64,000 bases of DNA from Paucibacter sp. KCTC 42545 (GTDB taxonomy: Bacteria; Pseudomonadota; Gammaproteobacteria; Burkholderiales; Burkholderiaceae_C): positions 4,898,001-4,962,000 of the forward strand of contig NZ_CP013692.1 in NCBI RefSeq assembly GCF_001477625.1, given 5' to 3'. The notes under the pieces were generated by a model that was not told the DNA's origin, ran no database searches, and was given only the letters and a program-made list of their open reading frames with translations. Of this stretch, positions 48,622 through 57,964 are shown piece after piece (the first letter of the stretch is position 1; the number at the start of each line of letters is the position of its first letter). Position numbers and translations under genes: made by a program.

Positions 48622-49461
48622 ATGGGAACAGGAAAGGCGAAAAGCAAGCTCAAGCCGAGTGCAGCTGTGTCTGAAGCCGCTGAGCCCAAGCGGCTCAGCA
48701 AGTCAGACTACCTCGCGCAACTCGAGCCTCTGCATCTCGAGCTCAACAATATGGCGCGCTGGTTGCAAAAGACCGGCAAACGCTTGCTCGTGCTGGTGGA
48801 GGGGCGCGATACCGCCGGCAAAGGCGGCGTCATTTCTGCGATCTCCGAAACCTTGAACCCGCGCCAATGCCATACCGTGGCGCTGAGCAAGCCCAGTGAC
48901 CGTGAGCAGGGCGAGTGGTACTTCCAGCGCTATGTGCCGCATCTGCCGGTGGCGGGTGAGATCGCCCTGTTTGACCGTAGCTGGTACAACCGCGCCGGTG
49001 TTGAGACGGTGATGGGCTTTTGCACGCCGGCGCAAACGCAAGCGTTTTTGCAGCAGGCGCCGGCATTTGAAAAGCTCTTGGTCGATGACGGCATCTTGCT
49101 GTTCAAGTACTGGTTGACCGTGGACCAGCAGCAGCAGGAAGTCCGCTTTGCGGAGCGTCTGGCCGATCCGCTCAAGCGCTGGAAGCTCTCTCCCATCGAC
49201 TTGCAAGCCCGCGCCAAGTACAAAGAGTATGGGGAAGCCCGCGAGGCCATGCTCAAGGCCACGCACAGCAAGCATGCGCCCTGGACCTTGGTGGACTTCA
49301 ACGATCAGCGGCGTGGCCGGCTGACCCTGATCCGCCATTTGCTGGACCACCTGCCCGATGTGTCCTGTGCACCGACCAAGCTGAAGTTCCCGCCTTTGGG
49401 TCAGGCGCCGCTAACGGAAGTCTTCAGCGGCAAGCTCAAGCCACTGGCGAACAAGTTCTGA
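48622..49461 (+). CDS. ppk2: Polyphosphate kinase 2 family protein
   Basis: 279 residues from ATG 48622, preferred over ATG 48610 because GGAG is six bases upstream of the former. P-loop kinase moving phosphate between polyphosphate and nucleotides: Walker A VEGRDTAGKGG near residue 60, lid arginines in YFQRYVPHLP, and Walker B ALFDRSWYNRAG. Single-domain and short C-terminus fit the class I-type enzymes that make GTP/ATP from the diphosphates. Near the ATP synthase, but with its own leader. Confidence 0.93.
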   Translation: MGTGKAKSKLKPSAAVSEAAEPKRLSKSDYLAQLEPLHLELNNMARWLQKTGKRLLVLVEGRDTAGKGGVISAISETLNPRQCHTVALSKPSDREQGEWYFQRYVPHLPVAGEIALFDRSWYNRAGVETVMGFCTPAQTQAFLQQAPAFEKLLVDDGILLFKYWLTVDQQQQEVRFAERLADPLKRWKLSPIDLQARAKYKEYGEAREAMLKATHSKHAPWTLVDFNDQRRGRLTLIRHLLDHLPDVSCAPTKLKFPPLGQAPLTEVFSGKLKPLANKF

Positions 49462-49533
49462 GCTTGGCCGCAAGCGAGGCCTAGCAGCCTGAGACGCAGG
49501 CGGGCCTGGCTTGCGGCGGTCAGCAACTCAAAC

Positions 49534-50037
49534 TCAAAGAACCACCACCCGGTCCGGCAACTCATTGCGGTTGACCGTGCCGGGTCGCAAGGGGAAGTGC
49601 TCGGTCAGCAGAGCATCGACGGCTGCGACAGCCTCGATCAGCCCGGCCTCACATCCGCCGGCCTTGAGTTGCTCCCGCAGCGCGGCCACCACGCCCAGCC
49701 ATTCCGCCGCCGTGACATGGGCGTTGAGGCCACGATCGGCCACGATCTCGATCGCCCTGTCGGCGATCTGCAGATAAATCAACACGCCGTTATTGGCATC
49801 GGTGTCCCAAACCCGCAGCTTGCCGAACAGGGTGACGGCGCGTTGCCGCGCGGTCAGCCCTTTCCACAAATAGGACAGCGGCAAGCCGCCCTCCACGCAG
49901 ATGCAGATCTCGCCGCTGTGGTGGCGCTCGCTTTGTTGGACCAGGGTTTGCAGGTTTTCGACCGCGGCTTGCGGCAGCAGGCGTTCCACATCTTTGTGGT
50001 CGATCCAGCGGTGTTTGAAAAAGCGTTGCAACTTCAT
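49534..50037 (-). CDS. TPM domain protein
   Basis: 167 residues from ATG 50037. Single TPM (TLP18.3/Psb32/MOLO-1) domain: SGEICICVEGGLPL, VWDTDANNGVLIYLQIADRAIEIVADRGLNAHV. No signal peptide or membrane helix is obvious, unlike its neighbour. TPM domains occur in exported and membrane proteins linked to envelope or photosystem maintenance; biochemical role is unclear. The start lies six bases beyond the upstream gene's stop, so it belongs to the lemA operon. Confidence 0.82.
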   Translation of the reverse strand: MKLQRFFKHRWIDHKDVERLLPQAAVENLQTLVQQSERHHSGEICICVEGGLPLSYLWKGLTARQRAVTLFGKLRVWDTDANNGVLIYLQIADRAIEIVADRGLNAHVTAAEWLGVVAALREQLKAGGCEAGLIEAVAAVDALLTEHFPLRPGTVNRNELPDRVVVL

Positions 50038-50042
50038 CTCGT

Positions 50043-50966
50043 TCACCAATCACCGGAGGCACCGCCGCCGCCAAAGTCGCCGCCGCCGCCCGAGGAAAAA
50101 CCGCCACCGCCGCCGCCCCCACCAAAGCCTCCGCCTCCGCCACCGCCGAAGATGATGGGGCCGCTGCCGCCGCCAAAGCCACCGCCGCCTCCCCCGCGTC
50201 GACCCCCGCCGCCGCCCACGCCCATGACGCCGACCAAGACGAGCGCAATCACGCCCGCCAGCCCCGCCACGATCAGGCTGCCCGCCAGCACCCAGCCCAG
50301 CGCGCCGGCGGCGCCGCCGGTCAGCAGGCTGCCGAGTTTGCGGCCAAAGATGCCGGTCAACACGGCGCCCAGCACCGGCACGCCAATAAAGATCAGCGCG
50401 CCGAGTTCTTCAAAGTTAAAGCCTTGTGAGGAGGCCTTCTTGGCACCAGAGGGTTGGCTGGGCAAGGGCAGGTTCTCGCCGCGTATGCGGGCCAGCAGTT
50501 GATCGATACCCAGGTTCAAGCCGCCCGCGTAGTCGCCCTTGCGAAAGGCCGGTGTGATGGCGTTTTGGATGATTTGGCTGGCCGCTAAGTCGGGCACCGC
50601 GCCCTCCAGCGCCTTGGCCACCTCGATGCGCACCTTGCGGTCATTCTTGGCCACGACGATCAGCATGCCGTCGCCCACGCCGCGCCGGCCGATCTTCCAG
50701 CTGTCACCCACGCGTTGCGCGTAGGCGGCAATGTCTTCCGGCTGGACGCTGGGCACGAGCAAGATCACCAGCTGCGAGCCGGCTGCTTGCTCGAAGGCCG
50801 CCAGCTTGGCCTCCAGGGCTGACTGCTGCGCTGCGCTGAGCGTGGCAGTTTGGTCGATGACACGGCCGCTCAGGGCCGGGATGGGCAGAACGTCCTGGGC
50901 CCACAAAGCCGGCGCCCAAACCAGGCACAGCAGCAAGGTCCAAAGACTTGCAAGGCGGCGCATCAT
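50043..50966 (-). CDS. TPM domain membrane protein with a glycine-rich tail (YgcG-like)
   Basis: 307 residues from ATG 50966 (50963 is possible). Signal peptide (RRLASLWTLLLCLVWAPALWAQ), TPM domain at about 25-150 with VGDGMLIVVAKNDRKVRIEVAKALEG, then hydrophobic segments near 185-245, and a tail of some 60 residues that is almost entirely glycine with serine and phenylalanine. This composition is standard for YgcG-type proteins and explains the C-rich plus strand at 50050-50220. Encoded between lemA and a second TPM gene. Confidence 0.88.
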   Translation of the reverse strand: MMRRLASLWTLLLCLVWAPALWAQDVLPIPALSGRVIDQTATLSAAQQSALEAKLAAFEQAAGSQLVILLVPSVQPEDIAAYAQRVGDSWKIGRRGVGDGMLIVVAKNDRKVRIEVAKALEGAVPDLAASQIIQNAITPAFRKGDYAGGLNLGIDQLLARIRGENLPLPSQPSGAKKASSQGFNFEELGALIFIGVPVLGAVLTGIFGRKLGSLLTGGAAGALGWVLAGSLIVAGLAGVIALVLVGVMGVGGGGGRRGGGGGGFGGGSGPIIFGGGGGGGFGGGGGGGGFSSGGGGDFGGGGASGDW

Positions 50967-50976
50967 GGGCGCTGCC

Positions 50977-51612
50977 TTATTTGGAGGCAGCTGGGGCGGC
51001 AGGCTTGGCGGTGTCAAAACTCACCGCCGGCGCGGTGCTGATGGCTGCGGCGTTCTCGACCGTGAAATTGGGCTTGACCTCATAACCCATCACCTTGGCG
51101 GTGAGGTTGCTGGGGAAGCTGCGCGCCAGCACGTTGTACTCGGCCACGCTCTTGATGTAGCGATTGCGGGCCACGGTGATGCGGTTCTCGGTACCTTCGA
51201 GTTGCACGCGCAGGTCTTGGAAGCCTTGATTGGCCTTGAGGTTGGGGTAGTTCTCGCTCACCACCAGCAAGCGCGACAGTGCGCTCGACACCTCGCCCTG
51301 CGCGGCCTGGAACTTCTTCAGCGCCTCGGGGTCCTTGGCCAGCTCGGGCGTGACTTGGATGCTGGTCGCCTTGGCGCGGGCTTCGATCACCTTGGTCAGC
51401 GTCTCTTGCTCGAAATTGGCCTCGCCTTTGACGGTGTTGACGATATTTGGGATCAGGTCAGCGCGGCGCTGATACTGGCTCAGCACCTCGGACCAGCTCG
51501 CCGTGACGCTTTCGTCCAGCTTCTGGAACTCGTTATAGCCGCAGCCCGACAGGCCCACGGAAGCGGCGAGAACAAAGGCGGCCAGGGACGTGCGTTGGAA
51601 CATGCGGGTCAT
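50977..51612 (-). CDS. LemA family lipoprotein
   Basis: 211 residues from ATG 51612, with GGAGG six bases upstream. A lipobox (VGLSGC, cysteine at about residue 24) indicates membrane anchoring by lipid. LemA core: YNEFQKLDESVTASWSEVLSQYQRRADLIPNIVNTVKG and VSENYPNLKANQGFQDLRVQLEGTENRI, predicted long helices. LemA and YgcG-type genes are commonly adjacent in bacteria; the pair is thought to act at the envelope, but no activity is established to my knowledge. First gene of the three-gene operon. Confidence 0.92.
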   Translation of the reverse strand: MTRMFQRTSLAAFVLAASVGLSGCGYNEFQKLDESVTASWSEVLSQYQRRADLIPNIVNTVKGEANFEQETLTKVIEARAKATSIQVTPELAKDPEALKKFQAAQGEVSSALSRLLVVSENYPNLKANQGFQDLRVQLEGTENRITVARNRYIKSVAEYNVLARSFPSNLTAKVMGYEVKPNFTVENAAAISTAPAVSFDTAKPAAPAASK

Positions 51613-51711
51613 GAAAATCCTCCAGAAATTGATCGTGCAACGAGGCGAAGTATCACTCTGCTTTGAGCCATATCGAATGGCAAGGTTCACGAGCAAGGAT
51701 AATCGCCGCCC

Positions 51712-52800
51712 ATGAGCGCACCATTACAAAACGACACCTTCCTGCGCGCCTGCCTGCGCCAGCCCACTGACTACACGCCCGTCTGGCTGATGCGCCAGGC
51801 CGGACGCTATTTGCCCGAGTACCGCGACACGCGTGCCAAGGCCGGCAGCTTCATGGGCCTGGCCACCAATCGCGACTACGCGACCGAGGTCACGTTGCAG
51901 CCGCTGGAGCGCTATCCGCTGGATGCCGCGATTCTGTTCAGCGACATCCTCACCGTGCCCGACGCCATGGGCCTGGGTTTGACTTTCGCGCAGGGCGAGG
52001 GCCCCAAGTTCGCTAAGGTCGTGCGCGACGAAGCCGCCGTGGCCGAGTTGGCCGTGCCGGACATGAACAAGCTGAAGTATGTGTTCGACGCTGTCTCGTC
52101 GATCCGCAAAGCCCTGAACGGCCGCGTGCCCTTGATCGGCTTCTCCGGCAGCCCCTGGACGCTGGCCTGCTATATGGTCGAGGGCGGTGGCTCGGACGAT
52201 TACCGTCAGGTCAAGAGCCTGATGTACGCACGCCCCGATCTGATGCATCGCATCTTGGCGATCAATGCCGATTCGGTGGCCCAGTACCTCAACGCGCAGA
52301 TCGAAGCCGGCGCGCAGGCCGTGATGATTTTTGATTCCTGGGGCGGCGTGCTGGCCGACGGCATGTTCCAGCAATTCAGCCTGGAATACTCGCGCCGCGT
52401 CTTGGCGCAGGTGAAAACCGAGCATGACGGCAAGCGCATTCCGCGCCTGTTGTTCACCAAGGGCGGCGCCCTGTGGCTGGACGAGCTGGCCGATGCTGGC
52501 GCCGATGTGGTGGGCCTGGACTGGACCGCCAATCTGGGCCGCGCCCGCGCTCAGGTGGGCAACCGGGTGGCCTTGCAGGGCAATCTGGACCCCAACGTTT
52601 TGTTCGCCCCGCCAGACGCCGTGCGTACCCAGGTGCGCGCCGTGCTGGACAGCTTTGGCAACCCGCGCCGCGCCGACGGCAGCTGGGATGGCCATGTGTT
52701 CAACCTGGGCCATGGCATCAGCCAGTTCACGCCCCCTGAACACGTGACAGCCTTGGTGGACGAGGTGCATAGCTACTCACGCAAGCTGCGCGCACTTTGA
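51712..52800 (+). CDS. hemE: Uroporphyrinogen decarboxylase
   Basis: 362 residues. Converts uroporphyrinogen III to coproporphyrinogen III by four decarboxylations in the haem pathway. The signatures [16 protein letters not shown] (URO-D signature 1, with substrate-binding arginines) and the catalytic aspartate in [12 protein letters not shown] are present, with [19 protein letters not shown] later. Divergent from the lemA operon with 99 bp between. A hairpin and a DnaA-box-containing gap follow. Confidence 0.97.
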   Translation: MSAPLQNDTFLRACLRQPTDYTPVWLMRQAGRYLPEYRDTRAKAGSFMGLATNRDYATEVTLQPLERYPLDAAILFSDILTVPDAMGLGLTFAQGEGPKFAKVVRDEAAVAELAVPDMNKLKYVFDAVSSIRKALNGRVPLIGFSGSPWTLACYMVEGGGSDDYRQVKSLMYARPDLMHRILAINADSVAQYLNAQIEAGAQAVMIFDSWGGVLADGMFQQFSLEYSRRVLAQVKTEHDGKRIPRLLFTKGGALWLDELADAGADVVGLDWTANLGRARAQVGNRVALQGNLDPNVLFAPPDAVRTQVRAVLDSFGNPRRADGSWDGHVFNLGHGISQFTPPEHVTALVDEVHSYSRKLRAL

Positions 52801-53186
52801 CGGAGCAAGCGCCACGCCAGGGTGTTTTCTGGCGCGGATAAAACGTGAAGTAAGCACTCAGGTTTTGACTTATCCCCAAAACAGGGCAGCTTGCCCACAG
52901 GGGGAATCCATGTTGCAGCGCAGCCTATGGTTTTCCCGATTGAATGCTAAGTGCTTGATTTAAAACAGTTTGTAAACTTTCCCCCGAAATTCGTCGTCGA
53001 CGGCTGGCTTGGGTGACAGAGACAAATTGATACGGTTGCCAGCACTTTTCCCACAAAGTTATCCACAGCTGAATTGGCGCTCAAATCGGCGCCATTCCTG
53101 GCCCTTCTAAATCATGCACTTAGCGCGTAAATCTAAGGTTAGGACTAAGAATTTAAGCAGCCATCCGGTTTTGGCCGGGCGCCCGC
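52801..53186. other. hemE-priA gap of 386 bp with DnaA-box-like sites and inverted repeats
   Basis: A perfect DnaA box TTATCCACA (53059-53067), a one-mismatch box TTATCCCCA (52870-52878), and an inverted pair GCTAAGTGC (52946-52954) / GCACTTAGC (53116-53124), with a third related copy TAAGCACTCAGG near 52853. CTAAG recurs at 53132 and 53144. The centre (52940-52985) is AT-rich for this genome. No gene. Probably contains the priA promoter; an initiation or DnaA-titration role is possible. Confidence 0.6.
52815..52834 (+). terminator. Hairpin after hemE
   Basis: CGCCAG/CTGGCG stem with an eight-base loop (GGTGTTTT) 14 bp after the hemE stop. There is no T-run after it, so it may stabilise the 3' end rather than terminate by itself. 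Confidence 0.4.
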
Positions 53187-55301
<2,115 letters not shown>

Positions 55302-55340
55302 GTCGTCAGCGCCAAAGCGCGCTGGCTGGCTTGGCCGCGC

Positions 55341-56033
55341 TCAGCGCATCTGTGCCAGCACCTGCCTGAGCTGCTGCCACAGGGGAGCGGCCTTCGTCCA
55401 GTCGCCCTGAGCGGCGGCTTGTTCCAGCTGCTTGGCCAGATCATGACCCGCGGTGTCGCCCAGCATTTGCAGCGCTGACTTGAGGCTGTGCGCCAGCAAT
55501 TGCAGGGCGCCGGCATCAGCGCGCACGCAAGCGAGGTCGCCGCAGGCCAGGTCGGCCGGGAACTGCTTCAAGCAGCTTTGCCGAAAGGCCGTGTACAGGG
55601 CTTGGTCGCCTTGAAAGTGTTGGGCCAGCACTTGCGGCGCGGCGCCTGGCGTGGCTTGGCCAAGTGCCAAGGCCTCTTGCACGCAGGCCAGCAAGTCGGC
55701 CAGCGAACAGGGTTTGGACAGCAAGCGCCATACATGGGGCTGCTGCAGGCGCGCCCGCACCGCTTCGTTCAGGCCGGCGCTGAAGATCACCAGCTTGGCC
55801 TGGCCTTGCAAGGCGGGCTGCTCGCCCAGCACCTGCACCAGCTCGAAGCCGGTGCGCACGGGCATCATCAGGTCGGTCAGGATCAGCGCGGCGGCGTGTT
55901 CGGCCAAGCTGGCCAAGGCGGCATCAACGCTGCTGCAGCAATGCAGTTCAATCGGCAGATCTTCCAGCGCCGCGCGCACGAAATGCTGGACGGGGAGGTT
56001 GTCCTCCACCAGCAAAACGCGCGGCAAACTCAT
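55341..56033 (-). CDS. Response regulator with REC and HPt domains
   Basis: 230 residues. Receiver at about 1-120: acidic pair Glu10/Asp11, phospho-acceptor Asp54 (LILTDLMMP), Ser85 and Lys107. A histidine phosphotransfer domain fills 130-230, with His182 in LLAHSLKSALQMLG. The protein can thus accept phosphate on Asp and pass or receive it on His, an intermediate in a multistep relay. It overlaps the upstream response-regulator gene by four bases, so the two are translated together. The nearest kinase is the PAS histidine kinase at 57965, which lacks its own receiver and HPt. Confidence 0.9.
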   Translation of the reverse strand: MSLPRVLLVEDNLPVQHFVRAALEDLPIELHCCSSVDAALASLAEHAAALILTDLMMPVRTGFELVQVLGEQPALQGQAKLVIFSAGLNEAVRARLQQPHVWRLLSKPCSLADLLACVQEALALGQATPGAAPQVLAQHFQGDQALYTAFRQSCLKQFPADLACGDLACVRADAGALQLLAHSLKSALQMLGDTAGHDLAKQLEQAAAQGDWTKAAPLWQQLRQVLAQMR

Positions 56034-56746
56034 GAATGGCTGTCGGCCAAGTCAGCAACTGGCACGGCGTCGGCCAAGGCCTCGCGCAGCAGGGGGGGCA
56101 AGTCACGCACGAGATTGGGTTTGTGCACCACCGGCACGCCGGTCAGCGCAAAGGCGTAGGGCGCGCGCTGCTCTTCGTCCAGCGAGGTCACCACGATCAG
56201 CTTGCTTTGCGCGAACTGCGCTTGCGAGCGCAGGCTGGTGATCAGGGTGGCGCCGTCAATGCCGGGCAACAAGATGTCGACGATCAGCACATCGGGCAGC
56301 AATTGCCCGCACATGGCCAGGCCGACGATGCCGTCTTGCGCGATGTGCAAATCAACGCCGGGGAAATGCTGACCCACCAGCAGCGACACCAGGTTCTGAA
56401 AGTGCACCGAGTCTTCGATCAGCAGCACGCGCGGCGCCGTGGTCGTCCGTCCGCTGCGGTTGCCCCGTGGGCGCGTCTGCAGGCTGGTGCCCGCGCTGGA
56501 CTCGGGGCGGCGTTCTGTGCGGGCGTTGCCGTTGGCAATGTTGCTACTGCCGCGGCGCTGGGCGGTCCAGGCTTCCACCGAATTGCGCGAAATGCGTCTG
56601 TGCCCGCCCGGCGTCTTCCAGGCCACCAGATCGCCCCGATCGACCATCAGCTGCACCGAGCGCACGGCCAAGCCCAACATGCGGGCGACCTCCATGGTGC
56701 TGCAGTCCGGGCTGTCGTTGGCGGCTTGTGCTTTATTGTTGGGCAT
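56030..56746 (-). CDS. Response regulator with N-terminal excisionase/MerR-type DNA-binding domain and C-terminal REC
   Basis: 238 residues from ATG 56746. Residues 12-64 form an excisionase-like winged helix (STMEVARMLGLAVRSVQLMVDRGDLVAWKTPGGHRRISR, the last part being the wing). A Ser/Arg-rich linker follows, then a receiver at 105-238 with Glu111/Asp112, phospho-acceptor Asp157 (LIVDILLPGIDG), Thr187 and Lys209. Domain order is the reverse of the usual REC-then-DNA-binding layout. It probably regulates its own divergent promoter region. An upstream in-frame extension to 56959 lacks similarity and overlaps that region. Confidence 0.88.
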   Translation of the reverse strand: MPNNKAQAANDSPDCSTMEVARMLGLAVRSVQLMVDRGDLVAWKTPGGHRRISRNSVEAWTAQRRGSSNIANGNARTERRPESSAGTSLQTRPRGNRSGRTTTAPRVLLIEDSVHFQNLVSLLVGQHFPGVDLHIAQDGIVGLAMCGQLLPDVLIVDILLPGIDGATLITSLRSQAQFAQSKLIVVTSLDEEQRAPYAFALTGVPVVHKPNLVRDLPPLLREALADAVPVADLADSHS

Positions 56747-57071
56747 TGTTCGATTTTGCCGAAATTTCACACGAGCTGGCGCAAAATTGCCCGGCAAATC
56801 AGCACCATTGATAAATTCATTGGTGAAAATAGTATTTAGCGGCGCGGCCTGTGCAGACTGGCATCTATTTTGGTGAACCCGCCGAGAAGCCTGCAGCAAT
56901 TCGGGCGAATGCGCACAAGGGCCGGTTTTTGCGAACGCGAAGTGTCCATGCGCGGGCAATCAGGCTCGGCAGCGGGGATGATGCAAGAAGCGCGGTGCTC
57001 GATGTCGGGTCGGCGCGCAAGGTGCTGGATTTTTGCTCTGCCAATTCACCCAAGCCCTGGAGAAACACAAG
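56747..57071. other. Divergent control region of the signalling module (325 bp)
   Basis: Separates the two response-regulator genes from the binding-protein/kinase genes. The left 100 bp are AT-rich and include CACCATTGA (56803-56811), inverted as TCATTGGTG (56817-56825) around TAAAT, plus a direct repeat TTGGTGAA at 56820-56827 and 56870-56877. The remainder shows no coding region or hexamers I can defend. Confidence 0.55.
56803..56877. promoter_or_regulatory. Candidate operator: CACCATTGA/TCATTGGTG dyad and TTGGTGAA repeat
   Basis: Nine-base half-sites with one internal mismatch around a five-base spacer, and a further TTGGTGAA 50 bp downstream (about five helical turns). Its place before the gene for the HTH-REC protein makes that protein a plausible binder. 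Confidence 0.4.
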
Positions 57072-57941
57072 ATGTTGCAAGCAGGAAAGTTGGCCGGTCA
57101 GTGGGCTGCGGTGCTGAGCCTGGTGGCGCTGCAAACGCTGCAGCCCGCCGGTGCGCAGGTGGCGCCAGCCACGCAGGGGGCCAAACCCGGCCCGGCCGGC
57201 GCTCCCGCGCAAGCAGGATCCCCCGTGCTGGAGCGGGTGCGTAGCAGCGGCGTGCTGCGGGTCTGCATTTGGCCGGACTATTACGGCGTCACCTACCGCG
57301 ACCCGCGCAATCAGCAATTTGGCGGCATCGACATCGAGTTGTCCGCCGAGTTGGCGCGTGACCTCAAGGTCAAGCTGCAATATGTGGAGTCCTCGTTTGT
57401 GCAACTGATTGCCGACGTCACCGGTGAGCGCTGTGACGTCGCCATGTTTGCCATCGGCGTGCTGCCGCAGCGCAAAGAGCACCTGAGTTTCAGCCAGCCC
57501 TATTTGCGCAGCGATATCTACGGCGTGGCCAGCCGCACCAGCCGCAGCGTGCGCGAGTGGGCCGACATCGACAAACCCGGCGTGGTGGTGGCCGTGCAGG
57601 CCGGCACCTTCATGGAGCCGGTGATGGCCGCCGCGCTGAAGAACGCCCGCATGACGGTGGTCAAGCCGCCCGCCACCCGTGAGCAGGAATTGGAAAGCGG
57701 CCGTGTCGATGTTTTCATGACCGACTATCCCTACAGCCGGCGCCTGCTGGAGAACGCGGACTGGGCCAAGCTGATTTCGCCGCCCCAGCCTTTCTACACC
57801 TTGCCCTACGCCTATGCCGTCAAGCCGGGTGACGCGGCTTGGCTGGCGCGGGTGGATGAGTTTGTGGCGGCCATCAAGCGCGACGGCCGCTTGGCCGCCG
57901 CAGCCAAGCGCCACGGCTTGAGCGCCATCGTGGTGAACTGA
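57072..57941 (+). CDS. Periplasmic solute-binding protein (amino-acid-type SBP, family 3)
   Basis: 289 residues from ATG 57072, with GGAG nine bases upstream. Signal peptide (QWAAVLSLVALQTLQPAGAQ), proline/alanine linker, then a bacterial extracellular SBP family 3 domain: LERVRSSGVLRVCIWPDYYGVTYRDPRNQQFGGIDIELSAELARDL and CDVAMFAIGVLPQRKEHLSFSQPYLRS. No ABC permease or ATPase is nearby; instead a histidine kinase starts 23 bp downstream. It therefore may serve as the sensory partner of that kinase, reporting a small ligand such as an amino acid. That role is inference. Confidence 0.88.
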   Translation: MLQAGKLAGQWAAVLSLVALQTLQPAGAQVAPATQGAKPGPAGAPAQAGSPVLERVRSSGVLRVCIWPDYYGVTYRDPRNQQFGGIDIELSAELARDLKVKLQYVESSFVQLIADVTGERCDVAMFAIGVLPQRKEHLSFSQPYLRSDIYGVASRTSRSVREWADIDKPGVVVAVQAGTFMEPVMAAALKNARMTVVKPPATREQELESGRVDVFMTDYPYSRRLLENADWAKLISPPQPFYTLPYAYAVKPGDAAWLARVDEFVAAIKRDGRLAAAAKRHGLSAIVVN

Positions 57942-57964
57942 GCGCAGCGGCCGCCGACCCTCAC

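Noticed and set aside
49597..50502. Plus-strand frame encoding a polyproline protein
   Set aside because: It is the complement of the glycine-rich tail of the TPM protein (GGC/GGT codons read as GCC/CCG). The minus-strand gene has a signal peptide, TPM domain and operon context.
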